Of a DNA stretch of 64,000 nucleotides, positions 27,402-35,566 are shown in pieces. Origin of the DNA: an uncultured Flavobacteriaceae bacterium (lineage in GTDB: Bacteria; Bacteroidota; Bacteroidia; Flavobacteriales; Flavobacteriaceae); assembly GCA_947494205.1 (NCBI GenBank), contig CANLUH010000021.1, positions 1 to 64,000 of the forward strand, given 5' to 3'. How positions within the stretch are numbered: position 1 is the first letter of the stretch; each line of letters begins with the position of its first letter. A program made the position numbers and the translations under genes. The notes beneath the pieces were generated by a model. That model saw only the letters and a list, made by a program, of their open reading frames with translations, was not told the origin of the DNA and made no database searches.

Positions 27402-28208
27402 TTATTTTTTTGATTTTTTATCTAAAAGAGATTTCATACTACCAGTAAATTGTTTGGCATTTTCTTTACTTTGAATTATTTGGTTTATTAAATAGATCAA
27501 TATATTTTTAACATGCTCGGCACTTGTTAAACATTCTTCATCTGATTTATCATGTAATCCTTGGCTTAACTCACTGTGAAGTACACCTAAAGGGTTCATT
27601 CCATTAGGTTTTAAAATTGATGGTAACAAATCCTTAATTAAATTAATTTTTTCTTGAGTTACCCTAGTTTTCTTAGTTTGTTCAAGAGCAATATTATATT
27701 TTTCTTTATTTTCAATTTCTATTAATTCAGAAATAGAGTCTAATAAATTATCTATTATATGTTCAGTTATTCTTCTATAATATGAAAAAGCTCCTATACC
27801 ATATCCTTGCGATTCACAAACAAGTCCTTTTCTAAATAGTTTTGAGTGTTTTTCTAAAGTTTTTTCAAGGTTTTTTTCCATTTTTATTTCCCATTCCGGA
27901 TATTGACCTACTTTATAAAAAACATTAAGTTCTTCATTACAATGAATGAAGAATCTGCGTTCAAAAAGTTGGCATGAAGTGCATATATACTTTAAATCAA
28001 AAACTCTATTTTTACCAGAATAATTTATATCATCATATCCATTATGATAATATTCATTTACCATTAAAAATGTTTGTTCAGAATTACATTTATAACATTT
28101 CATATTAATGGGTGATTTATACCAACTATCTATATTTAAGGGTGCTGATTTATCCATTTTATATTGCCTGAAAAGAGAGTATTCTTCTAAAAATATTTTG
28201 GGTATCAT
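27402..28208 (-). CDS. Zinc-ribbon plus DUF4145-like helical protein
   Basis: A 268-residue protein. A four-cysteine zinc ribbon is formed by MKCYKCNSEQ (Cys38/41) and YICTSCQLFERRFF. A helical C-terminal domain with SYYRRITEHIIDNLL and GVLHSELSQGLHDKSDEE resembles DUF4145, which is frequent in phage-defence and restriction-associated proteins. It stands as the first gene of a minus-strand accessory group. Function is not known; a conflict role is inferred from domain company only. Confidence 0.72.
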   Translation of the reverse strand: MIPKIFLEEYSLFRQYKMDKSAPLNIDSWYKSPINMKCYKCNSEQTFLMVNEYYHNGYDDINYSGKNRVFDLKYICTSCQLFERRFFIHCNEELNVFYKVGQYPEWEIKMEKNLEKTLEKHSKLFRKGLVCESQGYGIGAFSYYRRITEHIIDNLLDSISELIEIENKEKYNIALEQTKKTRVTQEKINLIKDLLPSILKPNGMNPLGVLHSELSQGLHDKSDEECLTSAEHVKNILIYLINQIIQSKENAKQFTGSMKSLLDKKSKK

Positions 28209-28655
28209 AGTTTTATATAGCGATTAGATAAGCTTTTTTTATTAATGAATTATTCTCGTTTTGCAATCCATTTTGGTAGTATACACAAACCTTTTTATTA
28301 TATTTTAAATAACCAAATATTAGCAGATTATCGGTACCATTTGTTTTAGTGCAAGTTCCTTTATTTTTAATAGAAATCCTATACGTATATCTACGTATTT
28401 TTATTGTTATACAATACCTTAAGAATAGTATGTTAAAATCTTTAGATAAAAAGTTAGAATATTCGATAAAACACTATTTGTTAAAAATCAATTGGTTATA
28501 AGCTTTTATTATTACGGTAAAAACCGTAGTATTTAGTAAAACTGTTAGCTCAATAATGAATCCTTACCAAAAGTAAGGAAAAACCTTAGTTTTAATATTT
28601 TTATTATACTTATATTTAAAGTCTTGCAATAGTCAATAATTATAAAATAACCAAA
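28209..28655. other. 447-bp gene-free gap with three small inverted repeats
   Basis: This lies between divergent accessory genes. Palindromes seen are ATACGTAtatcTACGTAT (about 28390-28407), TTACGGTaaaaACCGTAg (about 28513-28530) and TCCTTACcaaaaGTAAGGa (about 28560-28578). The last two lie upstream of the small lipoprotein genes and could be operators. No ORF or clear TAnnTTTG promoter was found. Confidence 0.45.
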
Positions 28656-28820
28656 ATGAATAGATTCCTTTTTGTAGTACTTATTCTAATTTTTATGATA
28701 CCAGGCTTGTGTTATTCTGTAGAAGAATTACAGGAAAATTCAGAACGCGAGGTTTTTCCTTTATCTGTTGGAGATCAAATTGATGATTTTGCAGAACCAG
28801 ATACTGGAGAAGATGAATAA
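28656..28820 (+). CDS. Small secreted acidic peptide
   Basis: A 54-residue ORF: hydrophobic signal MNRFLFVVLILIFMIPGLC, then an acidic mature part ending DDFAEPDTGEDE. Cys19 is in a poor lipobox context (PGLC), so lipidation is uncertain. It belongs with the next gene, a second small acidic exported protein. It was too short for routine gene calling. Function is unknown. Confidence 0.5.
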   Translation: MNRFLFVVLILIFMIPGLCYSVEELQENSEREVFPLSVGDQIDDFAEPDTGEDE

Positions 28821-28916
28821 TTAAAGTTAACAACACCGTTAATAAGAAATATGTAACAGACTGTAAAGCAAAACATTTTAAAAGTATTTTAGGTAAATAA
28901 CTTAAAACACTTTATC

Positions 28917-29093
28917 ATGAAAAATTTAATTTACACTTTTTTATTATTATTTACAGTAACTCTTTTAACAACAGCTTGTGAAGCAGAAGATTTAAGTAAC
29001 AACGATGAACAAACAGAACTTGCAACAGGACAAAATGGGGTTGGGGACCCAGACCAAGACCCAGACGAAGATGAAGAAAATGTCGGTGGGTAA
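28917..29093 (+). CDS. Small acidic lipoprotein
   Basis: A 58-residue ORF with signal MKNLIYTFLLLFTVTLLTTAC and a good lipobox (TTAC), then a short acidic tail NGVGDPDQDPDEDEENVGG. The 3' 23 bp overlap the start of the membrane protein gene in another frame, suggesting translational coupling. Possibly a surface or periplasmic accessory of that protein. Confidence 0.6.
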   Translation: MKNLIYTFLLLFTVTLLTTACEAEDLSNNDEQTELATGQNGVGDPDQDPDEDEENVGG

Positions 29094-29838
29094 TATATTA
29101 TTATCATTTTTTATAGTCCTAGTTGTTGCTTTTACAATAACTGGGACTTTTATACATAATAAAATAAAATCTCAGTCAGTTGAATATATTACACATAAGA
29201 AAACTTATAAATATCTAATTGAAAATAGAGACAATTCATTTAATAAACTTCAATTAGAGCTTTCAGAGAATAAAATTTCAATTTCTTCATATTTAGCTAA
29301 ATACGAATCAATTAATCAAGATTATAAATTAAAATTAAAAGATTATAATTTAAAAAAAGCCAAAATAAAAAAGGAAGATGCAGTATTAGGTTATACTGGA
29401 TTAAAATATTTTCTTCTAGGTGTTGGCTCACGTTTTTTTGCTTTGATAATAGCATTATTTTACTTTACTAGTATTATTAGAAATACATATTCTACTATTT
29501 ATAAAAAATATTTTAATTTAATAATTTCTGGAATATTTGTTTTGGTTTCTAGTTATTGGTTTTCATGGAGTTTGATTTTTAAAGTTAATTCAATTGGGGA
29601 ATACGATTTTGAACAATGGCATCAAAATTTGTTGTTATACATTTTTCCTTTAGTTGTATTACTTTCTTCTTATTTTTTAGCAATACATAACAATAATATC
29701 GAACAAAAACTCACAAAAAAGATATACAAAGTTATGGGATGGGCCTATGAGCTGGACGAAAAAGGTTATATTAAAGAAGAAAAGGAAGAAGATTTTGCAA
29801 TCGATAGAATTAACTTAACTGATGAAATAGTATTATGA
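29071..29838 (+). CDS. Four-TM membrane protein with coiled coil
   Basis: I use the ATG at 29071 (255 residues); the longer version from 29005 lies in the frame-shifted lipoprotein tail. One membrane segment at the N-terminus (ILLSFFIVLVVAFTITGTFI) is followed by a coiled coil of about 80 residues and three more segments (FALIIALFYFTSII, LIISGIFVLVSSYWFSW, LLLYIFPLVVLLSSYFLAI). A short acidic tail follows. Its stop overlaps the next start (ATGA). Unrecognised; possible superinfection-exclusion protein. Confidence 0.65.
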   Translation: MKKMSVGNILLSFFIVLVVAFTITGTFIHNKIKSQSVEYITHKKTYKYLIENRDNSFNKLQLELSENKISISSYLAKYESINQDYKLKLKDYNLKKAKIKKEDAVLGYTGLKYFLLGVGSRFFALIIALFYFTSIIRNTYSTIYKKYFNLIISGIFVLVSSYWFSWSLIFKVNSIGEYDFEQWHQNLLLYIFPLVVLLSSYFLAIHNNNIEQKLTKKIYKVMGWAYELDEKGYIKEEKEEDFAIDRINLTDEIVL

Positions 29839-30035
29839 GTAAGTTAAAAAGAGTAAAAAAATCCCCTTTCTTACCTGAAAAAGCAAAGAAAGTATATGAA
29901 AGAGATCTTAATAAATATATTCAAGACCTTGAGGAAGAAACTGAAAAAGAAACAAATAATCTTATGAATAAGTTAATTGATTTAAATCATGAAGAAGTAT
30001 TTATAATGTTTGATTACAACTTAGGTCTTCAATAA
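29835..30035 (+). CDS. Small charged hypothetical protein
   Basis: A 66-residue, Lys/Glu-rich helical protein (SKLKRVKKSPFLPEKAKKVY at the N-terminus) whose ATG overlaps the preceding stop in ATGA. Likely translated with the membrane protein as its partner. No motif is recognised. Confidence 0.55.
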   Translation: MSKLKRVKKSPFLPEKAKKVYERDLNKYIQDLEEETEKETNNLMNKLIDLNHEEVFIMFDYNLGLQ

Positions 30036-30104
30036 AAATTTATTTACAATTAAATTAATTCTCTTATTAGTAAAACCCTTATTAAGATATCCATGCTCTT
30101 AACA

Positions 30105-30476
30105 CTAGTCATTATTTTTCATAAATAGATTATATTTAGCAATAGCCCAGTCTTTATGTTTACCTTCAATTTCAGCTTTAAAAAGTCTGTGTTCCATATA
30201 TTTATCCCAGTTATCTAAAACTTTTAGTACATCTTCATTTGATATTTTTATATCGATACTTTTCGTTCGATTTCCGAACCTGTTTTGATATTCTGAATAT
30301 ATACCATACTCATTTATAATTTTTTCTATACTTGGTAATGAAAGCGTTTTGTTTATTAATGCCTTCTTAAAACCTACATCAGAGTAACCAATTACGGCCC
30401 CCATCTTCTTGTATGCTATTTTGTTCAACAACCTGTATTCTTCTATAAAATCGTGTATTTCGTCCAATTTAATCAT
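30105..30476 (-). CDS. XRE-like repressor candidate
   Basis: A 123-residue protein. Residues 20-55 (GAVIGYSDVGFKKAL, then LSLPSIEKIINEYGI) fit a helix-turn-helix of the XRE/Cro type, and the rest is basic and helical. It is divergent from the early gene block. An inverted repeat overlapping a good promoter lies in the spacer, the layout of a phage immunity region. I infer it keeps the early promoter off in the lysogen. No peptidase domain for LexA-like cleavage is present. Confidence 0.62.
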   Translation of the reverse strand: MIKLDEIHDFIEEYRLLNKIAYKKMGAVIGYSDVGFKKALINKTLSLPSIEKIINEYGIYSEYQNRFGNRTKSIDIKISNEDVLKVLDNWDKYMEHRLFKAEIEGKHKDWAIAKYNLFMKNND

Positions 30477-30560
30477 GTTAATGGTTGAGCAATTTATAAT
30501 ACTAAATTAAAGATGCTGTTTTATTTATAATGAATATAAATAATTATTTTACAAACAAAA

Positions 30561-30604
30561 ACTAACTAAAAAGATTGTAAAGTTTGTTTTAGTTAGTATA
30601 TTTG
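30561..30604 (+). promoter_or_regulatory. Early promoter with overlapping operator palindrome
   Basis: TTG at 30575-30577, a 19-bp spacer, and TATATTTG at 30597-30604 form a good Bacteroidota-type promoter reading toward the early genes. An inverted repeat ACTAACTAAAA (30561-30571) / TTTTAGTTAGT (30587-30597) brackets the -33 box. A bound repressor would block RNA polymerase. The predicted leader before the 30667 ATG is about 55 nt. Confidence 0.65.
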
Positions 30605-30666
30605 ACATGTCAACAAAATCAAATGTAAACATTTTAAGTAAATATTTGGTAAAAAAGAGGTAGAAA

Positions 30667-30939
30667 ATGGATGCACATAAAAAAAACGAGAACCAAAAAA
30701 AATTAGTAAACCTTCAGGCTGATTTTTTAAAAATAGGAGTTAGTAAGATGCCGTTTTTAGAAGTAAAAGAAAAAATGCCAAAAGATACAGAGGACCCAGT
30801 AAAATGGTGTACGCACTCTAAAGACGTTTGGCATTTTAGAAGAAACGACTTCGATACCTATTTACCAATCTTTCAAGAGGTGTATAACGATCTCGTTAAC
30901 ATAGAAGTAAAGGAAGGTAGTCTATTTAAAACCGCTTAA
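30667..30939 (+). CDS. First early-operon gene, hypothetical
   Basis: A 90-residue protein with a basic N-terminus, then LEVKEKMPKDTEDPVKWCTH and aromatic-rich DVWHFRRNDFDTYL. It is first behind the predicted repressed promoter and 3 bp before the HTH gene. It may be an accessory of early control. No family is recognised. Confidence 0.65.
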   Translation: MDAHKKNENQKKLVNLQADFLKIGVSKMPFLEVKEKMPKDTEDPVKWCTHSKDVWHFRRNDFDTYLPIFQEVYNDLVNIEVKEGSLFKTA

Positions 30940-30942
30940 TCT

Positions 30943-31266
30943 ATGGACCATTTAACAGAAATAGGAGGAGCAGTAGTAATGTCTAAAGAGTTTTTTGCAA
31001 AATACACTACAGATGTTACTCAATTAGCAGCAAAAACAGCAATAGAGCAATACAAAATTGAAGCCTCTAAAGACGAAAAACTTACCGTTACCGAAATAGC
31101 AAAACAAGAAAAATGCTCTAGGCCCACTGTTATAGAGTGGATAAATACTGGTATTAAAAAAGGAAAACTAAAACTTTTAGCTTCTAAAAAAAACGGAAGA
31201 GACTATATAATAACGCGTTTCGATTTAAACAGGTTTTTAGAAGCAAAACAAGCCTTATATAATTAA
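30943..31266 (+). CDS. Excisionase-like MerR/HTH_17 DNA-binding protein
   Basis: A 107-residue protein. The winged-helix motif LTVTEIAKQEKCSRPTVIEW, then GRDYIITRFDLNRFLE, matches excisionase/AlpA-type HTH_17 proteins that read DNA and often direct integrase. It is the second gene in the early operon. It could drive excision with the integrase at 54.3-55.5 kb, or be another regulator. Confidence 0.75.
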   Translation: MDHLTEIGGAVVMSKEFFAKYTTDVTQLAAKTAIEQYKIEASKDEKLTVTEIAKQEKCSRPTVIEWINTGIKKGKLKLLASKKNGRDYIITRFDLNRFLEAKQALYN

Positions 31267-31274
31267 ACAATACA

Positions 31275-31336
31275 AAAGAGCAAAGCATTAGAAAATGGTT
31301 TTGGTTAGCATGGTTTTTAAATCCGCTTTGCTCTTT
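31275..31336. ncRNA. Long-stem structured element D1
   Basis: A perfect 12-bp inverted repeat AAAGAGCAAAGC (31275-31286) / GCTTTGCTCTTT (31325-31336) encloses 38 nt. There is no U-tract after it, so it is not an ordinary terminator. It lies after the early HTH gene and before the replication block. It could be an RNA domain, antiterminator or cruciform. Confidence 0.4.
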
Positions 31337-31348
31337 AATAAATTAAGT

Positions 31349-31438
31349 GTTGTTGTTTTCTTAAAACAGCCCTGGTAAAATTCTTCCCTAGAGAATTGGA
31401 TTAATAATAGCAAAACTAGGGTTGTTTTATAACAACAA
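31349..31438. ncRNA. Two-tier structured element D2
   Basis: The outer stem TGTTGTT / AACAACA and the inner stem AAAACAGCCCT (31363-31373) / AGGGTTGTTTT (31418-31428) enclose a third hairpin, AATTCT-tccct-AGAGAATT. Together with D1 it fills most of the 241-bp gap before the Rep-like gene group. A replication-origin fold or a structured leader are both possible. Confidence 0.4.
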
Positions 31439-31507
31439 TAACTAATAAACCAAAATTTGAACCAAAAGAGAACCTAGTGGTTTTACAAACAAATTAAAGC
31501 TATAAAT

Positions 31508-31654
31508 ATGAAACGAGTTCATGCGGTATTATTAGCATTAATAGTACTTATAATTTACAATACATGTAGTAACGATACCATTTTACTACCAGAACAACAA
31601 AACGAACAAAAACTTATACGTCATGATAGCACAAGCAATAATTCAGTTAAATAA
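31508..31654 (+). CDS. Small lipoprotein or membrane peptide
   Basis: A 48-residue ORF: MKRVHAVLLALIVLIIYNTC is a hydrophobic N-terminus with Cys20 in a weak lipobox, followed by a polar tail. The next ORF starts inside it in another frame, as phage genes often do. Function is unknown. Confidence 0.5.
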   Translation: MKRVHAVLLALIVLIIYNTCSNDTILLPEQQNEQKLIRHDSTSNNSVK

Positions 31655-31793
31655 AGCACTAGAAGATTACCCAACTATTTCTGGTTTAAAAACATCTAAA
31701 GAAGGAACCATTTGTATAACAACAATAGAAGGCGTATTTGTTACGAGATCTAATCCAATGGAAGCAGAAACCTACATAATAGAAAATAAATAA
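31623..31793 (+). CDS. Small hypothetical protein
   Basis: A 56-residue ORF (MIAQAIIQLNKALEDYPTIS then GLKTSKEGTICI) overlapping the previous gene by 32 bp. The regular alpha then beta pattern looks like a folded small domain. Context suggests an early gene in the replication block. Confidence 0.5.
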   Translation: MIAQAIIQLNKALEDYPTISGLKTSKEGTICITTIEGVFVTRSNPMEAETYIIENK

Positions 31794-31804
31794 AACTATT
31801 ACCC

Positions 31805-31942
31805 ATGATAGATAAAACAACAGGTTCAACCCCTTTAAAACAAGCTATAGATAAAGAAAATAATAAGCAGTGGTTTTGTGCTGGAGTAATAGTAGGAGCT
31901 GCAATTATGACAATTGTAATTATAATTATTTCATTATGGTAA
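31805..31942 (+). CDS. Small single-TM protein
   Basis: A 45-residue ORF with one C-terminal membrane segment (WFCAGVIVGAAIMTIVIII). Its stop overlaps the next start as ATGGTAA, so the two are probably coupled. Function is unknown. Confidence 0.5.
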   Translation: MIDKTTGSTPLKQAIDKENNKQWFCAGVIVGAAIMTIVIIIISLW

Positions 31943-32091
31943 AACAACACTTAAACAGCGCATTGGCTAATATAGACAATGCTATAGAAGGAATTAAAGA
32001 TCAAGAAAAAAGTGCTTTTAACACTATTCTTTTAAAAGACTTATCTGTAATAACTAGAAAAATAGATACTGTTTCAAACTTAGTTTCCTAA
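31936..32091 (+). CDS. Small helical protein coupled to a TM peptide
   Basis: I use the ATG at 31936 (51 residues, MVKQHLNSALANIDNAIEGI...), since the upstream part of that frame is the reverse of a coding overlap. It is fully helical and amphipathic. It ends 4 bp before the Rep-like gene, so it may be an accessory of replication. Confidence 0.5.
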   Translation: MVKQHLNSALANIDNAIEGIKDQEKSAFNTILLKDLSVITRKIDTVSNLVS

Positions 32092-32095
32092 TACA

Positions 32096-33895
32096 ATGCA
32101 ATTACAGAATCAACAACAACAACCGTACACCCAGCAGCAAATAATGGTGGCTTTGGCTAAAAAAGAGCCTGGCCACCAACTGCTATACCCAGTTATTAAT
32201 AAGGAAGCATTTAATAAAACCATTATAAACTACAGGTTTTTTGTGCATCACTTTAATAAAAAAAAGTTACCCATACTTAATGCAAATGTAGATAAGTATA
32301 ACACTTTAATAAATGCGTATAATGAAGGCTTAAAGGCTACTAAGGAGCAGTTAAAAGCTGCAAAAAAGAGTTTTGATAAGTATGTGATTTCTCATTATTC
32401 TCGTGGTGCTAAATCAACAAAAGATATTAATGCAATAATTGAAGATTATAACCATGGTAGAGATTTAAAAATCTTGAAGAAACGTTTTGTAAAAGTTAAA
32501 TATGCAACTGTAGAAGTGTTTGCTTCTATATTGGGCCATGCTAGCTTTAACCTTAAAATAAGGAATTTAAACCGTTTACAATATAGAGAATCAACAGATT
32601 TAACTCCTTCTAATGGGTTTACTTTTTCTATAACACCCAAAGCATTAAAAAATCAAAAAATAACCATAGAAGAACTAGAAATAGACATACCTAAGCTAGA
32701 AGTATGCTCTAAAACAATTCGAAATGCTATTATACGATTAATGGATTGTAATGTAATATCAGATAATACATTTAGAGGCTATAAAATAGCTACAGAAATT
32801 GTAATAAACCCAGAGGTTTTAATAATTCTAGAAGGTAGAAAGACCTTAGTAAAAACAGCCCCTAACGATAGTTTAAGGAAAGAGTTACCAGTTAATACAA
32901 TAGGTTCCTATAGTACTTTAAAACAATATAAAAATAATAAGGCTACTGCTAAAGCAGATAACCTAACGCAACAAGAATTAGAAGCTTTAGAGCATGTTCG
33001 CGGAATCTTTACGGATAGCGCTTCTACTTCTGACCCAGAACCTAACAACAATATCTATAGGAACGACACCCCGCAGGCTACTGCAAAAAAATTGGAACAA
33101 AGAAAAAAAGTTGCGCCAAAAAAAGAAAATGAAACTAGGCCGTTGTTAAAAAGCATGCAGAAATTGCTAGATATGCAGCTTTATGAAGCTGCCAAACAGC
33201 TGGAAAACGGAGAATTAGATTATTACCAGCCTTTAAGTATAAGAGATTTAAAAAGAGAAGCTGCTATTGGTGCCATTTCTAGAGAACAGTTTAGAAAAAT
33301 AATTGTTTTCGATTTTCTTTTTACATCGGCACAACTCTGGAAGGACGATAAGTATAACGTTTATATCGGTACCTGGTTAAATACATTTAAAATAATAAAT
33401 GAACAATATTTTTTATTGTCTTTTAATGGTGAAAACTATACACCGCAAAAGGCTACTATGATAAAACATTTAGAGCAATACAGGTGGCGTATTAATTGGG
33501 CCAATAGTTATTGCGAACGCAATAAGTTGAAAGCTAAAGAACAGGGGATAAAAGAGTTTAACCTATTGTTTCCAGTAAAATACTTTAATAAAACACGTAA
33601 AAACAGCTACGAAGGTGGTTTTGGCTACACTAGGAAGCACTTATTAAAGAGTATTAGAGCAAAACAAAAACGACAGGATGATAAAAAGAATGATCATAAA
33701 GAAGCTAAAATTCGTGAGATTAACTATAAGATTTTACAGTATGTAAGACGTCACCTATATAAAGGTATAAGTTTCGAAAGATTAGTTGGTTATGTAAACA
33801 GAATAGAGAAAAAGAACAACAGAACTAAAGGATATTATTCTAGAATTCTGTTTCACACACTACAAGTCGAAAAAATTAATAAACAATTTAAATAA
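32096..33895 (+). CDS. Replication-initiator-like protein
   Basis: A 599-residue basic protein. A winged-helix-like region around 175-245 (ELEIDIPKLEVCSKTIRNAI, then RLMDCNVISDNTFRGYKI) fits initiators of Bacteroidota plasmids and phages. A Gln-rich N-terminus and a second basic region (about 440-590) with many Arg/Lys follow. No polymerase, primase or helicase motif is seen. It is the largest early gene, in the place of a replication module. The assignment is inference from size, basicity and wHTH. Confidence 0.5.
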   Translation: MQLQNQQQQPYTQQQIMVALAKKEPGHQLLYPVINKEAFNKTIINYRFFVHHFNKKKLPILNANVDKYNTLINAYNEGLKATKEQLKAAKKSFDKYVISHYSRGAKSTKDINAIIEDYNHGRDLKILKKRFVKVKYATVEVFASILGHASFNLKIRNLNRLQYRESTDLTPSNGFTFSITPKALKNQKITIEELEIDIPKLEVCSKTIRNAIIRLMDCNVISDNTFRGYKIATEIVINPEVLIILEGRKTLVKTAPNDSLRKELPVNTIGSYSTLKQYKNNKATAKADNLTQQELEALEHVRGIFTDSASTSDPEPNNNIYRNDTPQATAKKLEQRKKVAPKKENETRPLLKSMQKLLDMQLYEAAKQLENGELDYYQPLSIRDLKREAAIGAISREQFRKIIVFDFLFTSAQLWKDDKYNVYIGTWLNTFKIINEQYFLLSFNGENYTPQKATMIKHLEQYRWRINWANSYCERNKLKAKEQGIKEFNLLFPVKYFNKTRKNSYEGGFGYTRKHLLKSIRAKQKRQDDKKNDHKEAKIREINYKILQYVRRHLYKGISFERLVGYVNRIEKKNNRTKGYYSRILFHTLQVEKINKQFK

Positions 33896-33897
33896 TT

Positions 33898-34206
33898 ATG
33901 GCAACCAAGAAATTATGTGCGCATGGTAACAAGTCTTTTTGTCCTTTTTGCAGTAGAATAAAGTTAGTTGTAACCTTTAAAAATGAATACAAGCACCTAT
34001 ACGGTAATAAAAACTCAGCAACCAGATACTCCATAATGAGCGATGATAGAAAGCCCGAAGAAAAGATTATGGATAAAATGGAAGGCCGATTATTAGAAAG
34101 AGGTAAAAACCATCAGCCAGACTGTTTTGAGGGACATTATAACGTAGCAAAATTTACAGATAATAAAACTGGAGTTGTTTTAAGAGAAATAAGAGCTCAC
34201 AAATAA
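33898..34206 (+). CDS. Small zinc-ribbon-like protein
   Basis: A 102-residue protein with CAHGNKSFCPFCSR (Cys7, Cys15, Cys18) at its start, possibly with a later His or Cys (QPDCFEGH) as the last ligand. It begins 2 bp after the Rep-like stop. Likely DNA- or RNA-related, but unproven. Confidence 0.6.
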   Translation: MATKKLCAHGNKSFCPFCSRIKLVVTFKNEYKHLYGNKNSATRYSIMSDDRKPEEKIMDKMEGRLLERGKNHQPDCFEGHYNVAKFTDNKTGVVLREIRAHK

Positions 34207-34218
34207 TAAAAGGAAATT

Positions 34219-34551
34219 ATGGAGTTTAAAATTAAGCTAAGTAAAATAGTTAAAAGCGAAATAATAGTGCTAAAAGAAGCTACCGAGACCTATTATAAAG
34301 AATTACTGTTAGAAGAGGAACAAACAGATGTTTTAAAGGTGTTTCAAAGCATACTTCAAGCTTTGTATAATAAATTTTACGATGCTCACGCAAAGGCTTA
34401 TAAACAAGATAAATTTAGTTTCAAACTTATGTATCACGAAGCTAACTTATTATTAAAATCATTGACCTTTTTTAATGATACAACAACAAACAATTATGAT
34501 AAAAATCTAGCATTAACAATCATTTTAAAATTAGATCCGCAGACAAAATAA
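34219..34551 (+). CDS. Hypothetical helical early protein
   Basis: A 110-residue all-helical protein (MEFKIKLSKIVKSEIIVLKE...). It follows the zinc-ribbon gene by 12 bp. No motif or membrane segment. Unknown function. Confidence 0.6.
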   Translation: MEFKIKLSKIVKSEIIVLKEATETYYKELLLEEEQTDVLKVFQSILQALYNKFYDAHAKAYKQDKFSFKLMYHEANLLLKSLTFFNDTTTNNYDKNLALTIILKLDPQTK

Positions 34552-34598
34552 CGTTGGTAGCCCAAAAAACGAACTAGAGTAGGCGTAAAACAAAAATT

Positions 34599-34829
34599 AT
34601 GAATAAAACAGGAACTAAAACAGACAGTAAAAACGATAAAATTGAAATTACTGGTAAACTATTAGGAAAAGAATACAAAAGAGCAAAAAACCTCTTTAGT
34701 AATAATGAAGAAAAGGCATTACAAGATGTCTTAGATAAAAATAAGTATGAGCGTAGAAATAATTTAGAAGCACAACATACAAAACGCTCTTTTGTTTGGA
34801 AAGGAAAAACCAAATTGAACCAAAAGTAA
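34599..34829 (+). CDS. Small basic hypothetical protein
   Basis: A 76-residue, strongly basic protein (KLLGKEYKRAKNLFSNNEEK). An AGAGTAGGC stretch (34576-34584) precedes its ATG; the same 9-mer recurs at 35522-35530 before another gene start. Possibly a nucleic-acid binder. Unrecognised. Confidence 0.55.
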   Translation: MNKTGTKTDSKNDKIEITGKLLGKEYKRAKNLFSNNEEKALQDVLDKNKYERRNNLEAQHTKRSFVWKGKTKLNQK

Positions 34830-34871
34830 ACCTTATAGAATAAAATGTTGAATTGATTAAAACCTAATTTA

Positions 34872-35111
34872 ATGAGTGATCAAGTAACGTTAAAATCCCT
34901 TCCAGAGATGCCCTCTAAAGCCGATATATGTGAAATTTATATTGAAGCATCAGGTGGAAAAGTATCTAAATCTTATATAATAAATCAAATTAATATAATA
35001 CTTGAAGCTTTTGGTAAAAAACGCTCAACTCGCATTATTCATAAACCAATTTTTAAGGAGGTTTTATTGGTTTTAGGGGTTCCAGATGGTTACAAGGATT
35101 TTGACAATTAA
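34872..35111 (+). CDS. Hypothetical phage protein
   Basis: A 79-residue protein of mixed helices (SDQVTLKSLPEMPSKADICE... ending in GVPDGYKDFDN). It stands alone, with 42 bp upstream and 87 bp downstream. No family is recognised. Confidence 0.55.
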   Translation: MSDQVTLKSLPEMPSKADICEIYIEASGGKVSKSYIINQINIILEAFGKKRSTRIIHKPIFKEVLLVLGVPDGYKDFDN

Positions 35112-35198
35112 TCAAAATTCATAAAACTATTTCAAAATTCTTTTATTCAATTTTAGGTTTTAATAACATCAAAATATTAACCAATAACTATAGAAATT

Positions 35199-35384
35199 AT
35201 GAAATGCGATAGATGTAAAGTCTCAAACGGACAACCATTACAAAGGGTTAATGAAATAGGTGTAGATGGTATTTGGTGGTGTGAATATTGTTTAAAAACA
35301 AATGAACCAGAATTATTTAATAACATAATGGAGGACGAAACACAGGTTGAAAAAGACTTGAAAGATGTTCTTCAAAACCTGTAG
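35199..35384 (+). CDS. Small four-cysteine zinc-finger protein
   Basis: A 61-residue protein. MKCDRCKVSNG and WWCEYCLKTN form two CxxC knuckles 28 residues apart, a treble-clef or ribbon. The tail is acidic. It precedes structured element A. It could be a host-takeover regulator, but this is a guess. Confidence 0.6.
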   Translation: MKCDRCKVSNGQPLQRVNEIGVDGIWWCEYCLKTNEPELFNNIMEDETQVEKDLKDVLQNL

Positions 35385-35392
35385 GTAAAAAA

Positions 35393-35530
35393 ATACGCCC
35401 CTGAACTAACAGAGGCGCAAAAATACAAGCCTTAGCGAATTACCAAAACTTGAACGTAGGACTTCAAAAATAGTAATAATAATTCTAAGGCTTACCGAAA
35501 AGAGGTAGCCGAAAATCTAACAGAGTAGGC
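35393..35530 (+). ncRNA. Structured-RNA candidate A
   Basis: A 182-bp gap holds several pairings. One hairpin is CGCCcCTG-aactaa-CAGaGGCG. A long stem AAGCCTTAG (35429-35437) / CTAAGGCTT (35485-35493) encloses GAATTACCAAAACTTGA. A downstream hairpin GGCTtACC-gaaaaga-GGTAGCC shares bases with the long stem, so the two are mutually exclusive, as in a switch. The 14-mer GAATTACCAAAACT recurs in structured candidate B on the host chromosome. The next gene starts at 35567. Confidence 0.4.
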
Positions 35531-35566
35531 ATTATTTAAACACTGGCGAGTTACGCACGAATTATT

